A stretch of 64,000 nt of DNA, taken from NCBI GenBank assembly GCA_964581795.1, contig CAZOPW010000001.1, positions 18,758-82,757 of the forward strand, given 5' to 3'. Source of the stretch: EX4572-165 sp964581795. GTDB lineage: Archaea > Thermoplasmatota > E2 > DHVEG-1. Shown here in pieces: positions 52,837 through 62,386 of the stretch. A program made the translations under genes and the position numbers. Every line of letters begins with the position of its first letter. Position 1 is the stretch's first letter. Below the pieces are notes generated by a model, which made no database searches, had not been told where the DNA came from, and saw only the letters and a list, made by a program, of their open reading frames with translations.

Positions 52837-53220
52837 ATGAGTGATGTCGAAAAAACAATTGGAAATAACGCTGGTCGTATTTGGGATGTTTTAAATGAAT
52901 ACGGTCCTCAAGTTCGATCAAAAATCATTGAAAAAACGAAGATGCCTGAAGAAGATTTTTTTGGGGCAATTGGATGGCTCGCTAGGGAAAATAAAATAAG
53001 AAAAGAAAAAAGAACATTTAAAGTTGGGGAAACAAATTTGACTGATAAAATTGGGTTAAATGCTGGAAAAGTATGGGAAGTATTACACAAAAGAAATGAC
53101 TTAGATATTTCAGGAATCGCCCGGCTTTCCAAAGTGAAAAAAAGAGACTGTTATTCTGCTATTGGATGGCTTGCTCGTGAAGGTAAAGTCACCGCTAAAA
53201 TTGCTGTACGTAAAAAATAA
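52837..53220 (+). CDS. Double winged-helix protein (DUF2582-like)
   Basis: The protein has 127 residues from ATG 52837, which follows a strong GGAGGT at 52823-52828. Two tandem winged-helix repeats match each other (IGNNAGRIWDVL..GAIGWLAREN and IGLNAGKVWEVL..SAIGWLAREG). The layout fits DUF2582-type proteins of archaea and bacteria. It probably binds nucleic acid; the target is unknown. Confidence 0.8.
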   Translation: MSDVEKTIGNNAGRIWDVLNEYGPQVRSKIIEKTKMPEEDFFGAIGWLARENKIRKEKRTFKVGETNLTDKIGLNAGKVWEVLHKRNDLDISGIARLSKVKKRDCYSAIGWLAREGKVTAKIAVRKK

Positions 53221-53333
53221 ATATTTAAATTTAAGTAATATTTTATACGTTAATTAAAACCATCATGGTTTTAACTTATTTTGTAAAGACAAAAACTTAA
53301 ATTAGTTTCTCTTCATTATTTGAATCGTCTCTA

Positions 53334-53906
53334 ATGAAATCTGAGATTAGGATCTTAGGTATTGATGATGCTCCATTTTCTTTTTCAGATAAAACTACTG
53401 ATATTATTGGGGTTGTTATGCGTGGTAATCACTACATAGAAGGGGTATTACATGATACCATAAATATAGATGGTAAGGATGCAACAACCGTCTGTGAATA
53501 CATGATAACAAAGACACGGCATTACAAACAATTAAAAGCAGTGCTTCTTGATGGAGCAACATTCGGCGGATTTAATGTACTCGATATTGAAGCTATCTGG
53601 AAAAAAACAAAAATACCAATTATAACGGTTACTAGAAAAAAACCTGATTTCAAAAAGATTCGTTTAGCTTTGAAAACCCATTTCTCTGATTGGAAAGATC
53701 GAATAACTGTTTTGGAAAAAGGGAGTTTGTATGAGATAAATACAGGATATAATCCAATTTTTGTTAAGTGTATTGGATTACCTCTAGATAAAGCAAAAGA
53801 GATAATAACGCTTGCAACGATACGAGGCGTCATACCCGAGCCTCTTCGCGTGGCACATCTCATTGCCTCGGGTATCTCAAGAGGTGAATCATATGGGAAA
53901 GCCTAA
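53334..53906 (+). CDS. DUF99 (UPF0215) family protein
   Basis: The protein has 190 residues. Family signatures are ILGIDDAPF near the start, LLDGATFGGFN (about 71-81), and a C-terminal RGVIPEPLRVAHLIASGI. DUF99 is an archaeal family with an endonuclease V-like fold; the two Asp motifs fit metal binding. It overlaps the ferredoxin gene by 14 bp. Confidence 0.88.
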   Translation: MKSEIRILGIDDAPFSFSDKTTDIIGVVMRGNHYIEGVLHDTINIDGKDATTVCEYMITKTRHYKQLKAVLLDGATFGGFNVLDIEAIWKKTKIPIITVTRKKPDFKKIRLALKTHFSDWKDRITVLEKGSLYEINTGYNPIFVKCIGLPLDKAKEIITLATIRGVIPEPLRVAHLIASGISRGESYGKA

Positions 53907-54078
53907 AGCAGTTGTTAATACATATAATTGTCTTTCATGTGGCGGTTGTGTCTCTATCTGTCCAGCAGATGCAATCATTATGAACAATAAAATTGCCAAA
54001 GTATTAACTAAAAAATGTATATCATGTGAAATCTGTGTAAATACATGTCCAGTTGGAGCGATTTCAATGGAGGACTGA
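53893..54078 (+). CDS. Two-cluster [4Fe-4S] ferredoxin
   Basis: The protein has 61 residues from ATG 53893, supported by GAGGTG six bases upstream; a longer frame from 53812 overlaps DUF99. Two CxxCxxCxxxCP motifs (CLSCGGCVSICP and CISCEICVNTCP) each hold a [4Fe-4S] cluster. It lies six bases before a geranylgeranyl reductase. A ferredoxin beside this enzyme in Methanosarcina has been reported as its electron donor, so the same role is likely. Confidence 0.93.
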   Translation: MGKPKAVVNTYNCLSCGGCVSICPADAIIMNNKIAKVLTKKCISCEICVNTCPVGAISMED

Positions 54079-54084
54079 TGACTG

Positions 54085-55290
54085 ATGAAGTATGATGCAG
54101 TTATTGTAGGTGCAGGGCCTGCGGGAAGTGTGACTGCTCGTTTTGCAGCAGAATCCGGAGCAAAAGTTTTGTTAATTGATCGTAGACCTGAAATTGGTGT
54201 ACCTGTATTGTGTGGTGAAGGTATCAGTCAACGGATTGATAACTGGCATATGCTTGATGGAACAGATTGGATCGCTACGAAAATGGATGGAGCAAAAATT
54301 TATTCACCAGATGATACAAGAGTGACCTTATCAAAGGAAATGGCAGGAAATGAAACTGGTTACGTTGTTTATCGAGACCTGTTTGATAAAGAACTTGCTC
54401 GACAAGCGGGTAAGGCTGGAGCGGATCTTTTATTAAAAACTGAAGCAATTGAATTGTTAAAAAAGAAAGGGGAAATAAACGGTGTAAAGGTTAATCAGTT
54501 TGATGAGAGTTTTGATATTGAAGCTGACATTGTCGTCGGTTGTGACGGCGTAGAATCAAAGGTTGGATACTGGGGAGGAATCAATACAAAATTGAAAGCT
54601 ATAGATCTTGAAACTTGTTTTCAATATACCCTGGAAAACGTGAATTGGCCTGAGGATTATTGTGAGTTTTATCTTGGAAAGAAACGAGCTCCAGGTGGTT
54701 ATATATGGGTATTTCCAAAAGGAAAAGGTGAATTTAATGTTGGCATTGGCATACTTGCCAGTTTAAGTTCCCCTGGAAAACCAAAGGCCTTATTAGATGA
54801 GTTTATACAAGGACATGCCGAATTAAAAAAAGGCAATCCTATTCGTATGCTCACTGGTGCCGTCTCTGTTGCAAAACCTGTGGAAACGGTCAGAGATCAT
54901 TTACTGCTTGTGGGCGATGCTGCTCGGCATGCAGACGCAATTACTGGCGGCGGGTTAACAACTTCATTAGAAGGTGGAAAAATTGCTGGAGAAGTAATCG
55001 GTGAAGCAGTCGAGAATCAGCAATTTGACAAAAATTTCTTGGAAAGATATGAAAAACGCTGGAAAGAGGTATTTGGGCAAAAGTTATTGCGAGATTATGT
55101 AGTAAAGGAAATACTGCTTGATATGGATGATAAAACGTTGAATATGCTTGCAGATTCTTTAAAAGATTACAAATTTGAAGAATTCAGTACTCTAAGTTTG
55201 GTGAAAGCGTTAGTTTTGAAGCATCCAACATTACTTATGAAATTAAAACCTTTGATGAAATTGTCTGAAAAATCAAAGGAAAAAAAGTGA
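54085..55290 (+). CDS. Geranylgeranyl reductase, copy 2 (ferredoxin-linked)
   Basis: This 401-residue FAD enzyme saturates isoprenoid chains of archaeal phospholipids. It has VIVGAGPAGSVTARF (7-21), LCGEGISQR with the conserved Cys (Cys43), a central lipid-binding part with GGYIWVFPKGKGEFNVGIG, and GDAARHADAITGGGLTTSL. The start ATG follows GGAGGA. It sits between its probable electron donor ferredoxin and NAD kinase. It is a better match to the archaeal lipid enzyme than the copy at 49937. Confidence 0.93.
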   Translation: MKYDAVIVGAGPAGSVTARFAAESGAKVLLIDRRPEIGVPVLCGEGISQRIDNWHMLDGTDWIATKMDGAKIYSPDDTRVTLSKEMAGNETGYVVYRDLFDKELARQAGKAGADLLLKTEAIELLKKKGEINGVKVNQFDESFDIEADIVVGCDGVESKVGYWGGINTKLKAIDLETCFQYTLENVNWPEDYCEFYLGKKRAPGGYIWVFPKGKGEFNVGIGILASLSSPGKPKALLDEFIQGHAELKKGNPIRMLTGAVSVAKPVETVRDHLLLVGDAARHADAITGGGLTTSLEGGKIAGEVIGEAVENQQFDKNFLERYEKRWKEVFGQKLLRDYVVKEILLDMDDKTLNMLADSLKDYKFEEFSTLSLVKALVLKHPTLLMKLKPLMKLSEKSKEKK

Positions 55291-55309
55291 ATAAAGTAGG
55301 GTAAATTGT

Positions 55310-56128
55310 ATGAAATGGGGTGTGGTATGTAGTGCTCATACGAAACGTTCTATTTCGCTTGCCAAAGATGTTGTCGACTATTTAGTAGACTATGGAGATG
55401 TTTTTCCTGAAGAAACAATAGCGAAACAACTTGAAATGCCAGGTCATTCATTTTCACAGTTAAATACCCACTGTGATGTTATTGTTACCATTGGCGGAGA
55501 TGGCACTATTATTAGAGCGCTTTCTGAAGTTGAAAAACCATTATTTACTATTAACTCAGGGGGTATGGGTTTTCTTTCTGAGGTAGAATCAAAGTTTGCA
55601 TTATCGGGTTTAAAAAAGGTCATTGATAATGAGTATAACATAGAAGAGCGTGCGAAACTGCGGGTTGATGTTGAAGGAATAGATGAAATACTTCCCGATG
55701 TAGCAAATGAGGTAACACTTCAAACTGCTCGTATTGCTAAGATCATGTATTTTCATATTTTTGTCGAAGATGAATTACTTGAAACCATGGGTGCAGATGG
55801 TGTTATTGTCGCCACCCCAACAGGATCTACCAGTTATGCATTGAGTGTTGGTGGACCTATTATGGATCCAACAGTTGAAGCAATGATTATTGCTCCAATG
55901 GCACCGTTTCGTTTATCTGCTCGACCATGGGTTGTCCCATTGAAAAAAAAGGTGCAGTTACAGGTATTACCAAAAAGTAAAGAAACAAAATTAGTTATTG
56001 ATGGTAATTATTCTGTTGATGTTTCCGTAGATCAAAAGATAACTGTAAGAGAATCTGAAAAGAAAGCTCGATTTATCCGTTTTGGAGAATCCTTTTATCA
56101 GATGGTTCGATTAAAACTGGTGCGATAG
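55310..56128 (+). CDS. nadK: NAD kinase
   Basis: This 272-residue enzyme phosphorylates NAD to NADP. Motifs are TIGGDGTIIRAL (GGDGT 62-66), NSGGMGFLSE and PTGSTSYALSVGGPI. It lies 19 bp after the lipid reductase and six bases before the JAMM-domain gene. Confidence 0.95.
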   Translation: MKWGVVCSAHTKRSISLAKDVVDYLVDYGDVFPEETIAKQLEMPGHSFSQLNTHCDVIVTIGGDGTIIRALSEVEKPLFTINSGGMGFLSEVESKFALSGLKKVIDNEYNIEERAKLRVDVEGIDEILPDVANEVTLQTARIAKIMYFHIFVEDELLETMGADGVIVATPTGSTSYALSVGGPIMDPTVEAMIIAPMAPFRLSARPWVVPLKKKVQLQVLPKSKETKLVIDGNYSVDVSVDQKITVRESEKKARFIRFGESFYQMVRLKLVR

Positions 56129-56133
56129 ATTAT

Positions 56134-56553
56134 ATGAAATGGTTTTGGAAAAAAAGGAAGGGTTCTCAGCCTGCTGTTCGAGAGTGGAGGATTACAAAGC
56201 AGTGTTTATCATTAATTTGTGAAAGCGCAAAATCAGTGTATCCAAATGAGTTTGCAGGATTGTTACGTGTTGATGAAGAAAAAAATTATATTATCACTGA
56301 AGTAGTTCTCATTCCTGGAACGGTGAGTGGGAGTCAACATGCGTTATATAAAATGCATATGAAACCAGTTGATTTCTATATAAAAGGAACAGTGCATAGT
56401 CATCCTTCAGGATCATTTTATCCTTCTGAAGCAGATCTTCATTTATTCCAACGATTTGGGCGAGTGCATATTATAGTTGCACAACCATATTCCTTTGAAT
56501 CTTGGCAAGCATATGATGGCAACGGAAATTCAATAGACATGCGTATTATTTAA
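56134..56553 (+). CDS. JAMM/Mov34 metalloprotease-domain protein
   Basis: This 139-residue protein has the zinc motif VHSHPSGSFYPSEAD (His88, His90, Ser98, Asp101) and upstream Glu39 in PNEFAGLL, so a complete JAMM site. Such proteins remove ubiquitin-like (SAMP) modifiers or act on sulfur-carrier proteins. A basic Trp-rich start (KWFWKKRKG) is odd. There is no SAMP gene nearby. Confidence 0.88.
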   Translation: MKWFWKKRKGSQPAVREWRITKQCLSLICESAKSVYPNEFAGLLRVDEEKNYIITEVVLIPGTVSGSQHALYKMHMKPVDFYIKGTVHSHPSGSFYPSEADLHLFQRFGRVHIIVAQPYSFESWQAYDGNGNSIDMRII

Positions 56554-56596
56554 ATAAATTTAAGTGCATGTTGATTGGTAAGTATTTGGTGATGGG

Positions 56597-57646
56597 ATGA
56601 GTGGAGAAGCATTTGACGTGGTTTTTTTTGCTCCGTTAGCTCCAATTTTTGGGCTGATACTTTTTTGGTTTATACAATTATTGTTTATTGAATTTCAGAA
56701 AGGTTTGTTAAATCAATTACGGAGCTCTCATGATGCGTTAATTCGATTTACGAATTTTATTGGTATTTTCTTCCAAACTATTTGTCACGCTTTAGGTTAT
56801 ACACTAACAAGAAGTGGAATTTCAAGTTTTTATTTAAGTGTTGATTATGGAAAAGTTAATCCAAAAAAGAAAAAATCTGGTGTGTTTGAATGGACAGCGA
56901 ACATGTTTTTATTCGTAGGCCCCTTTTTTCTTCCATCATTTTTATTGCTTGGTTATTTTTTTCTTTTAAATGATTCAGGGATTCCTATTATTATGCAAAA
57001 GACGTTTACTTTTGCAGAAAATATGATATTATTCGGGAGTAATCTTTCCAGTTTCACAACCGATTTTGTCTTTTTTCTCGGTTCAATTGATTTGTTTCAT
57101 CCAGCCCATGTTGGATTCTTTTTACTCTTCATTATCGTCGGATTAGGGATTAGACCGAGTTATATCGGAAAGAAACCCATGGAAAAAGTCGATATTTTTT
57201 ACGATTTAAAAAATATAAGATATAATGTCCTTCATAAACCGTTATACGTTCTGTTAGGATTGTTAAGTGCATATCTATTTTCTTATTTGAATGTTCTTTT
57301 TAGTCAATCATTATACGTTACCGTTTTTTCTTTTTTTGCTTGGGCGTCGATAATAGCTATTTTCGCTTTAATTTATGCAGAAGTCTTATTATTTTGGATT
57401 CTTATTCTCGATGAAATACCCGTAGGTTATCGACTAATAAATATTGTCTTACTTCCAATTACTTATATTGTTTTACGGATAGTGTTTTATCTTTTTTCTT
57501 GGCCATATGCTGCTGAAATTGGGTTTTGGCTTACCATTGTTGTGACCGGCAGCATTACAATTTTTTTATTACATCGGTTGACCAATAAGTTTAAAACGTT
57601 GTTGTCGATGAATTCGATACGCGGAATGAGTGGTGGGAAAAAATAA
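56597..57646 (+). CDS. Polytopic membrane protein, unknown
   Basis: The protein has 349 residues with about seven or eight transmembrane helices (first at FFAPLAPIFGLILFWFIQLLF). It has aromatic-rich loops and a short basic tail. I do not recognise the family. Its stop overlaps the ATG of the next gene by one base (TAATG), so the two products are probably made in fixed ratio and may form a complex. Confidence 0.7.
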   Translation: MSGEAFDVVFFAPLAPIFGLILFWFIQLLFIEFQKGLLNQLRSSHDALIRFTNFIGIFFQTICHALGYTLTRSGISSFYLSVDYGKVNPKKKKSGVFEWTANMFLFVGPFFLPSFLLLGYFFLLNDSGIPIIMQKTFTFAENMILFGSNLSSFTTDFVFFLGSIDLFHPAHVGFFLLFIIVGLGIRPSYIGKKPMEKVDIFYDLKNIRYNVLHKPLYVLLGLLSAYLFSYLNVLFSQSLYVTVFSFFAWASIIAIFALIYAEVLLFWILILDEIPVGYRLINIVLLPITYIVLRIVFYLFSWPYAAEIGFWLTIVVTGSITIFLLHRLTNKFKTLLSMNSIRGMSGGKK

Positions 57647-58545
57647 TGGAAGAACATGAATTATTAGACCAAGAGCAAGTTACAAAAATTTTATCTCCTC
57701 ATCCTTTATCATTTATGGGGTTGCAATCACTTTGTATATTTCTTATCGTATGGGGCTTGGTATTCGGATGGCTTGTAAATTTTTCTGATTTCAGAGGATT
57801 ATTTGCTAATGCTCTTCTACAAATTGCAGTGTGGGGATTAGTTTTACTAGTAGTTGGGGTTATTGCATCTATTATTAAAGTTTTATGGAGGATTTTTTTC
57901 CTTTATCTTGCTGTTGTGGGAGTTGCGTTATTGATAACTGTCTGGTTGAATCTTTTCGATACTTCATCATTATTTTTGCCTGTTTATACGGTAGTAGTTT
58001 CAATAATTGGGTTTCTTCTCGTTGAATTGTTCCGAAGATCTCATAAATATATTATATCTAATCAACGACTCGTTTTCAAAGGTGGCGTAGTGACTAAAGA
58101 ACAACGAACGTTACGTTATGATAAAATCACTGATGTAAATACCAAACAAGGAATTCTCGGTCAAATCTTTGGTTTTGGAACAATTATTCCGATCAGTCAG
58201 TCAGGATTTGGATTAGGGAGTGATCAATCATTTGCCGGTGGTGGTGTTGAAGGTGGAGGTAATAAAAAGGTTGGTCTGTTTGGTTTTTTCGGTGGCGGTA
58301 GAGAAGTACAAACACCTCGAACTCGTAGTTATTACGAACTCCATGGAGTGTATCCTTTTAAAGAGGTAAAAAAGATAGTGGAAAACCTTGTTCAAGGAAG
58401 TGTTAGTACTCCATATTTACAGAAACAAGTTGGTTTTCAACAGGAGCAACGTGATTTTCAGGAAGAACAACGTGATTTGCAAAAGGAAATGCGAGATCTT
58501 CTGAAGAAACAAAAGGAACTTTCTAAAACAAGTGAAGAAAAATGA
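57646..58545 (+). CDS. Membrane protein with bacterial-type PH domain and coiled-coil tail
   Basis: The protein has 299 residues. Four hydrophobic helices (about 20-45, 50-70, 75-100, 105-125) are followed by a bPH_2 (DUF304) domain (SHKYIISNQRLVFKGGVVTKEQRTLRYDKITDVNTKQGILGQIFGFG). A Gly/Ser-rich insert with several GGG runs splits the domain. The C-terminal 45 residues repeat a QxEQRD heptad-like unit, a coiled coil. It is translationally coupled to the membrane protein upstream. Confidence 0.8.
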   Translation: MEEHELLDQEQVTKILSPHPLSFMGLQSLCIFLIVWGLVFGWLVNFSDFRGLFANALLQIAVWGLVLLVVGVIASIIKVLWRIFFLYLAVVGVALLITVWLNLFDTSSLFLPVYTVVVSIIGFLLVELFRRSHKYIISNQRLVFKGGVVTKEQRTLRYDKITDVNTKQGILGQIFGFGTIIPISQSGFGLGSDQSFAGGGVEGGGNKKVGLFGFFGGGREVQTPRTRSYYELHGVYPFKEVKKIVENLVQGSVSTPYLQKQVGFQQEQRDFQEEQRDLQKEMRDLLKKQKELSKTSEEK

Positions 58546-58637
58546 AACAATCAATGGCATGATATCAATCAAAACTTTATAAAGACGTAGTTGATAGTAG
58601 GGATCAGAAGATTAATACATCCATATTGGTTTTTGAT

Positions 58638-59183
58638 ATGATTCCAAGAAAAGTATTTTTGACGAAAGGTCATGGAACCCATCGTCACCGGCTTCAATCT
58701 TTTGAACTAGCATTACGTGATGCGGGTATTGCTTCATGCAATTTAGTAAATGTATCAAGTATTTTCCCTCCACATTGCGAATTAATAAGTAGAACTGAAG
58801 GGATCTCTCTACTGCAACCTGGAGAAATCACATATTGTGTGCTTTCAAAAGTTCACACAAAAAATCCAGGAGATATTGGTGCGACTGTTGGCGTAGCTAT
58901 CCCAAATTCATCAGATGAGTACGGCTACATCGCAGAATATCAGGAAGAATGTCAATCTGAAGAAAGTTTGAAGGAAATCGTTGAAGAACTTGCAATCTTA
59001 ATGCTTGCTACCACAAAGGGAGTGGCCCCAGATGAATCAAGCAAAGGAAATCATCTCTCTGATGAGCAAATAATTCATCAATTTAAACATAAAATGAAAA
59101 CGGATAGTGTTGCAGATACTATTCGACATACTGATCCTGACCGATGGTCAACGGTTATTGCAGTTGCTGTTTTTATACAATAA
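58638..59183 (+). CDS. pdaD: Pyruvoyl-dependent arginine decarboxylase
   Basis: The protein has 181 residues from ATG 58638; TTG 58626 is the frame start but unlikely. It makes agmatine, the first step of archaeal polyamine synthesis. The self-cleavage site is the Ser-Ser pair in NLVNVSSIFPPHC (Ser40-Ser41); Ser41 would become the pyruvoyl group. Length and KGHGTHRHRLQSFELAL start fit the family. Confidence 0.93.
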   Translation: MIPRKVFLTKGHGTHRHRLQSFELALRDAGIASCNLVNVSSIFPPHCELISRTEGISLLQPGEITYCVLSKVHTKNPGDIGATVGVAIPNSSDEYGYIAEYQEECQSEESLKEIVEELAILMLATTKGVAPDESSKGNHLSDEQIIHQFKHKMKTDSVADTIRHTDPDRWSTVIAVAVFIQ

Positions 59184-59306
59184 TTTGAGTTAAAAAATTA
59201 AATAATAATCCCATTATTTTACTTTACTTTATTAGACAGTTGCAAAATGCTTTATAATGTGAGTTGTTACCTTTATAAAATAAATACCGTCGAGGTGCGA
59301 TGCAGT

Positions 59307-61718
59307 ATGATTGAGGAATTTGTAAAGAAATTCGAAGACCTTCGAATAGAAGATGTTCCCTCAGTTGGAGGGAAAAATGCTTCTCTTGGTGAAATGATTC
59401 ATAATCTTAAAGAAAAAGGCGTTTCTGTTCCTGGAGGATTCGCTGTAACGGCGTATGCGTACAAATACACCATGGAAAAAGCAGGAATTGACGATAAAAT
59501 CCAACAAATTTTATCTGATTTGGACACGGGTGATGTTCGTAATCTAGCGGAACGTGGAGAAAAAATTAGGAATTTGATTAAGAATACACCCCTTCCCAAT
59601 GAAGTTGCTGAAGGAATCAAAAAAAATTATAAACTAATGGAAGAAGAATATGGAGAACTTGTCGATGTTGCAGTTAGAAGTAGTGCAACTGCAGAAGATT
59701 TACCAGATGCAAGTTTTGCAGGTCAGCAGGAAACCTATTTAAATGTTCGGGGGGAAGAAGATTTACTTGAAAAGGTTCGTGAATGTTTTGCTTCCTTGTT
59801 TACAAATCGAGCTATTTCGTATCGAGAAGATAAGGGGTTTGATCATTTCAGTGTGTATCTTTCTGTTGGTGTGCAAAAAATGGTACGAAGTGATCTTGCT
59901 TCTTCAGGAGTAATGTTTTCTATCGATACAGAAAGTGGTTTTAAAGATGCTGTTTATGTCACTGGCGCATATGGTCTTGGGGAAAACGTGGTACAAGGCG
60001 CAGTTAATCCTGATCAATTTTATGTGTATAAACCAACGTTGAAAAAAGGATTTAGACCAATTCTTGAAAAGAAGTTGGGATCAAAAGAGCAACGAATGAT
60101 CTATGGAGAAAAAGGAACAATTCAGGAACAAGTCTCTGAGGAAGATAAAAACAAGTTTGTTATAAATGACGATGAATTGTTAACGCTTGCAAAATGGGCG
60201 ATAATAATAGAAGATCATTATGGTAAACCAATGGATATTGAATGGGCAAAAGATGGTAAAACGGGAGATTTATTTATCGTTCAAGCTCGCCCAGAAACAG
60301 TTCATTCTCAAAAGGATTTTGCGGTTCTTGAGACGTATGTGTTAGATGAGAAAGGAGATTTGCTCGTTCAAGGTGAAGCAGTTGGTAGTATGATTGGTCA
60401 AGGAAAAGTGAATATTATCCAATCTGCTGCAAATATTGATCAATTCAAAGAAGGGCAAGTTTTGGTAACAGATATGACCGATCCTGACTGGGAACCAATT
60501 ATGAAAATCGCTGGTGCAATTGTTACTAATCGTGGAGGTCGAACATGTCATGCAGCTATTATCTCACGTGAACTGGGGATTCCTTGTGTGATTGGTGCGG
60601 GGGATGCTTCTGAACGATTAACGAACGGTCAGGAAGTAACTGTTGATTGCTCACAGGGAACAGGGAATATTTATGAAGGTAACCTTAAGTTTCATGTTGA
60701 AAAAGTGAAGTTGGATAGCATCCCTAAAACAAAAACGAAAATAATGATGAATGCGGCTATTCCCGAAAAAGCATTTCAGCAAGCACAGTTACCAAATGAT
60801 GGAGTAGGGCTAGCCCGAGAAGAATTTATCATAAATTCTCATATTGGAATACATCCACTTGCCTTGATCGAATATGAAAAACTAAAGGCTATAAAAGACG
60901 ACAATCCAAAGATTGCTAACGTTATTGAGACAATAGATAAAAAAAGTGCTGCATATGAAGATAAAGTAACATTTTTTGTGGAAACGTTAGCTCAAGGAAT
61001 CGCTAAGATTGCAGCTGCGTTTTATCCCAATGATGTCATCGTTCGAATGAGTGATTTTAAAACGAATGAATACGCCAATCTGGTTGGAGGTTTCCTATAT
61101 GAACCAAAGGAACACAACCCTATGATTGGTTGGCGTGGTGCATCTCGGTATTATGATGAGAAATACAAACCTGCATTTGGTTTAGAATGTAAAGCTTTGA
61201 AAAAGGTAAGAGATGAAATGGGACTATCAAATGTAAAACCAATGATTCCATTTTGTAGAACACCTGAAGAAGGTCAAAAAGTGATAAATGTGTTGAACGA
61301 ATATGGGTTAAAACAGGGAGAAAACGACCTTGAAGTATATGTGATGTGTGAAATTCCATCAAATGTAGTGTCTGCAGATCAATTCGCTGATATCTTCGAT
61401 GGATTTAGCATTGGTTCAAATGATTTGACACAATTAACACTTGGATTGGATCGTGATTCTGATTTAGTCGCCCATATCTTTGATGAACGAAATGATGCGG
61501 TTAAACGGTTAATTCAACAAGTAATTCAGACTGCTCATAATCATACTCCACGCAGAAAAGTTGGTATTTGCGGACAAGCCCCCTCTGATTTTCCAGAGTT
61601 TGCAGAATTTCTTGTTGAGCAAGGTATCGATAGTATTTCCCTTAATCCAGATACCGTTGCCAAAACAAGAATCAATGTATCTGAAAAAGAACAAAATATT
61701 GCGGTAGCTACCGCATAA
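59307..61718 (+). CDS. ppsA: Phosphoenolpyruvate synthase
   Basis: The protein has 803 residues from ATG 59307, chosen because GAGGTG precedes it; the frame begins 20 codons earlier without such a site. It converts pyruvate and ATP to PEP, AMP and phosphate for gluconeogenesis. The N-terminal ATP-grasp domain has VGGKNASLGEM and VRSSATAEDLPDASFAGQQ. The swivelling phosphohistidine is His415 in GGRTCHAAIIS. The C-terminal PEP domain ends with FSIGSNDLTQLTLGLDRDS and GICGQAPSD (catalytic Cys). Confidence 0.95.
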   Translation: MIEEFVKKFEDLRIEDVPSVGGKNASLGEMIHNLKEKGVSVPGGFAVTAYAYKYTMEKAGIDDKIQQILSDLDTGDVRNLAERGEKIRNLIKNTPLPNEVAEGIKKNYKLMEEEYGELVDVAVRSSATAEDLPDASFAGQQETYLNVRGEEDLLEKVRECFASLFTNRAISYREDKGFDHFSVYLSVGVQKMVRSDLASSGVMFSIDTESGFKDAVYVTGAYGLGENVVQGAVNPDQFYVYKPTLKKGFRPILEKKLGSKEQRMIYGEKGTIQEQVSEEDKNKFVINDDELLTLAKWAIIIEDHYGKPMDIEWAKDGKTGDLFIVQARPETVHSQKDFAVLETYVLDEKGDLLVQGEAVGSMIGQGKVNIIQSAANIDQFKEGQVLVTDMTDPDWEPIMKIAGAIVTNRGGRTCHAAIISRELGIPCVIGAGDASERLTNGQEVTVDCSQGTGNIYEGNLKFHVEKVKLDSIPKTKTKIMMNAAIPEKAFQQAQLPNDGVGLAREEFIINSHIGIHPLALIEYEKLKAIKDDNPKIANVIETIDKKSAAYEDKVTFFVETLAQGIAKIAAAFYPNDVIVRMSDFKTNEYANLVGGFLYEPKEHNPMIGWRGASRYYDEKYKPAFGLECKALKKVRDEMGLSNVKPMIPFCRTPEEGQKVINVLNEYGLKQGENDLEVYVMCEIPSNVVSADQFADIFDGFSIGSNDLTQLTLGLDRDSDLVAHIFDERNDAVKRLIQQVIQTAHNHTPRRKVGICGQAPSDFPEFAEFLVEQGIDSISLNPDTVAKTRINVSEKEQNIAVATA

Positions 61719-61780
61719 TCTTTCTTTTTTTCATAGAAACAGTTAACAAATCATATTTGTTTTTATCATTTGAATGTTCT

Positions 61781-62386
61781 ATGAACCTTATTCCCCTAAT
61801 TCAAACAAAAAACATTAGAAAACAAAAACAATTATCTGATCTGTTCACATCTCTTAACGAGAATGAAAAATCAGCTCCTAACTTATATCTTTTAGACAAT
61901 AATGGAATCAATAAAAATCATCCCTGTCTTTCTTTACATCAATACGCACATCGATGGTTTGATACAATTGTTGATGCCGGTTGTCAACATGTTGGAGATG
62001 TTGTAGACGTATTGCTTGCTGGCGCACATATCGTAGTAATTCGTCCAAATAGTTGGAGGGAACCTGATTTTTTAAGTATACGAGATATTTCGGAAACTGA
62101 ATTGTATGTGTGGTTTAATCCACTTGAGCAGATAAGGAAAACCTCCTCTGAACCCGTCCTTTTTTCACAAGCTGATGGGATAATTGTATATACTGATGAA
62201 TTATCTTCACCGATTTCATTTGAAACTCGTGATAAGATAAGAGTACTACTTTCAGCCCATACTGATAAAAAAATAGTAGTGTTTGATTCACAACAAAGAC
62301 ACCAACATGAATTTAGTGTTTTTGGATTAAATTCATTTATTGTTGATAGCCAGAACTTACAAAAGGAGAATGATTTTAATGAATGA
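61781..62386 (+). CDS. HisA/HisF-like TIM-barrel protein, unknown role
   Basis: The protein has 201 residues from ATG 61781; the frame extends to a TTG at 61757. The pattern LYLLDNNGINKNHPCLSLHQ, RWFDTIVDAGCQHVGDVVDVLLAGAHIVVIRP resembles a HisA-related barrel (D.DGI, DAG...GDVVDLL.AGA). It is shorter than HisA, and the second half has lost the phosphate-binding Gly motifs, so histidine synthesis is unlikely. It overlaps the DUF2240 gene by eight bases. Confidence 0.6.
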   Translation: MNLIPLIQTKNIRKQKQLSDLFTSLNENEKSAPNLYLLDNNGINKNHPCLSLHQYAHRWFDTIVDAGCQHVGDVVDVLLAGAHIVVIRPNSWREPDFLSIRDISETELYVWFNPLEQIRKTSSEPVLFSQADGIIVYTDELSSPISFETRDKIRVLLSAHTDKKIVVFDSQQRHQHEFSVFGLNSFIVDSQNLQKENDFNE

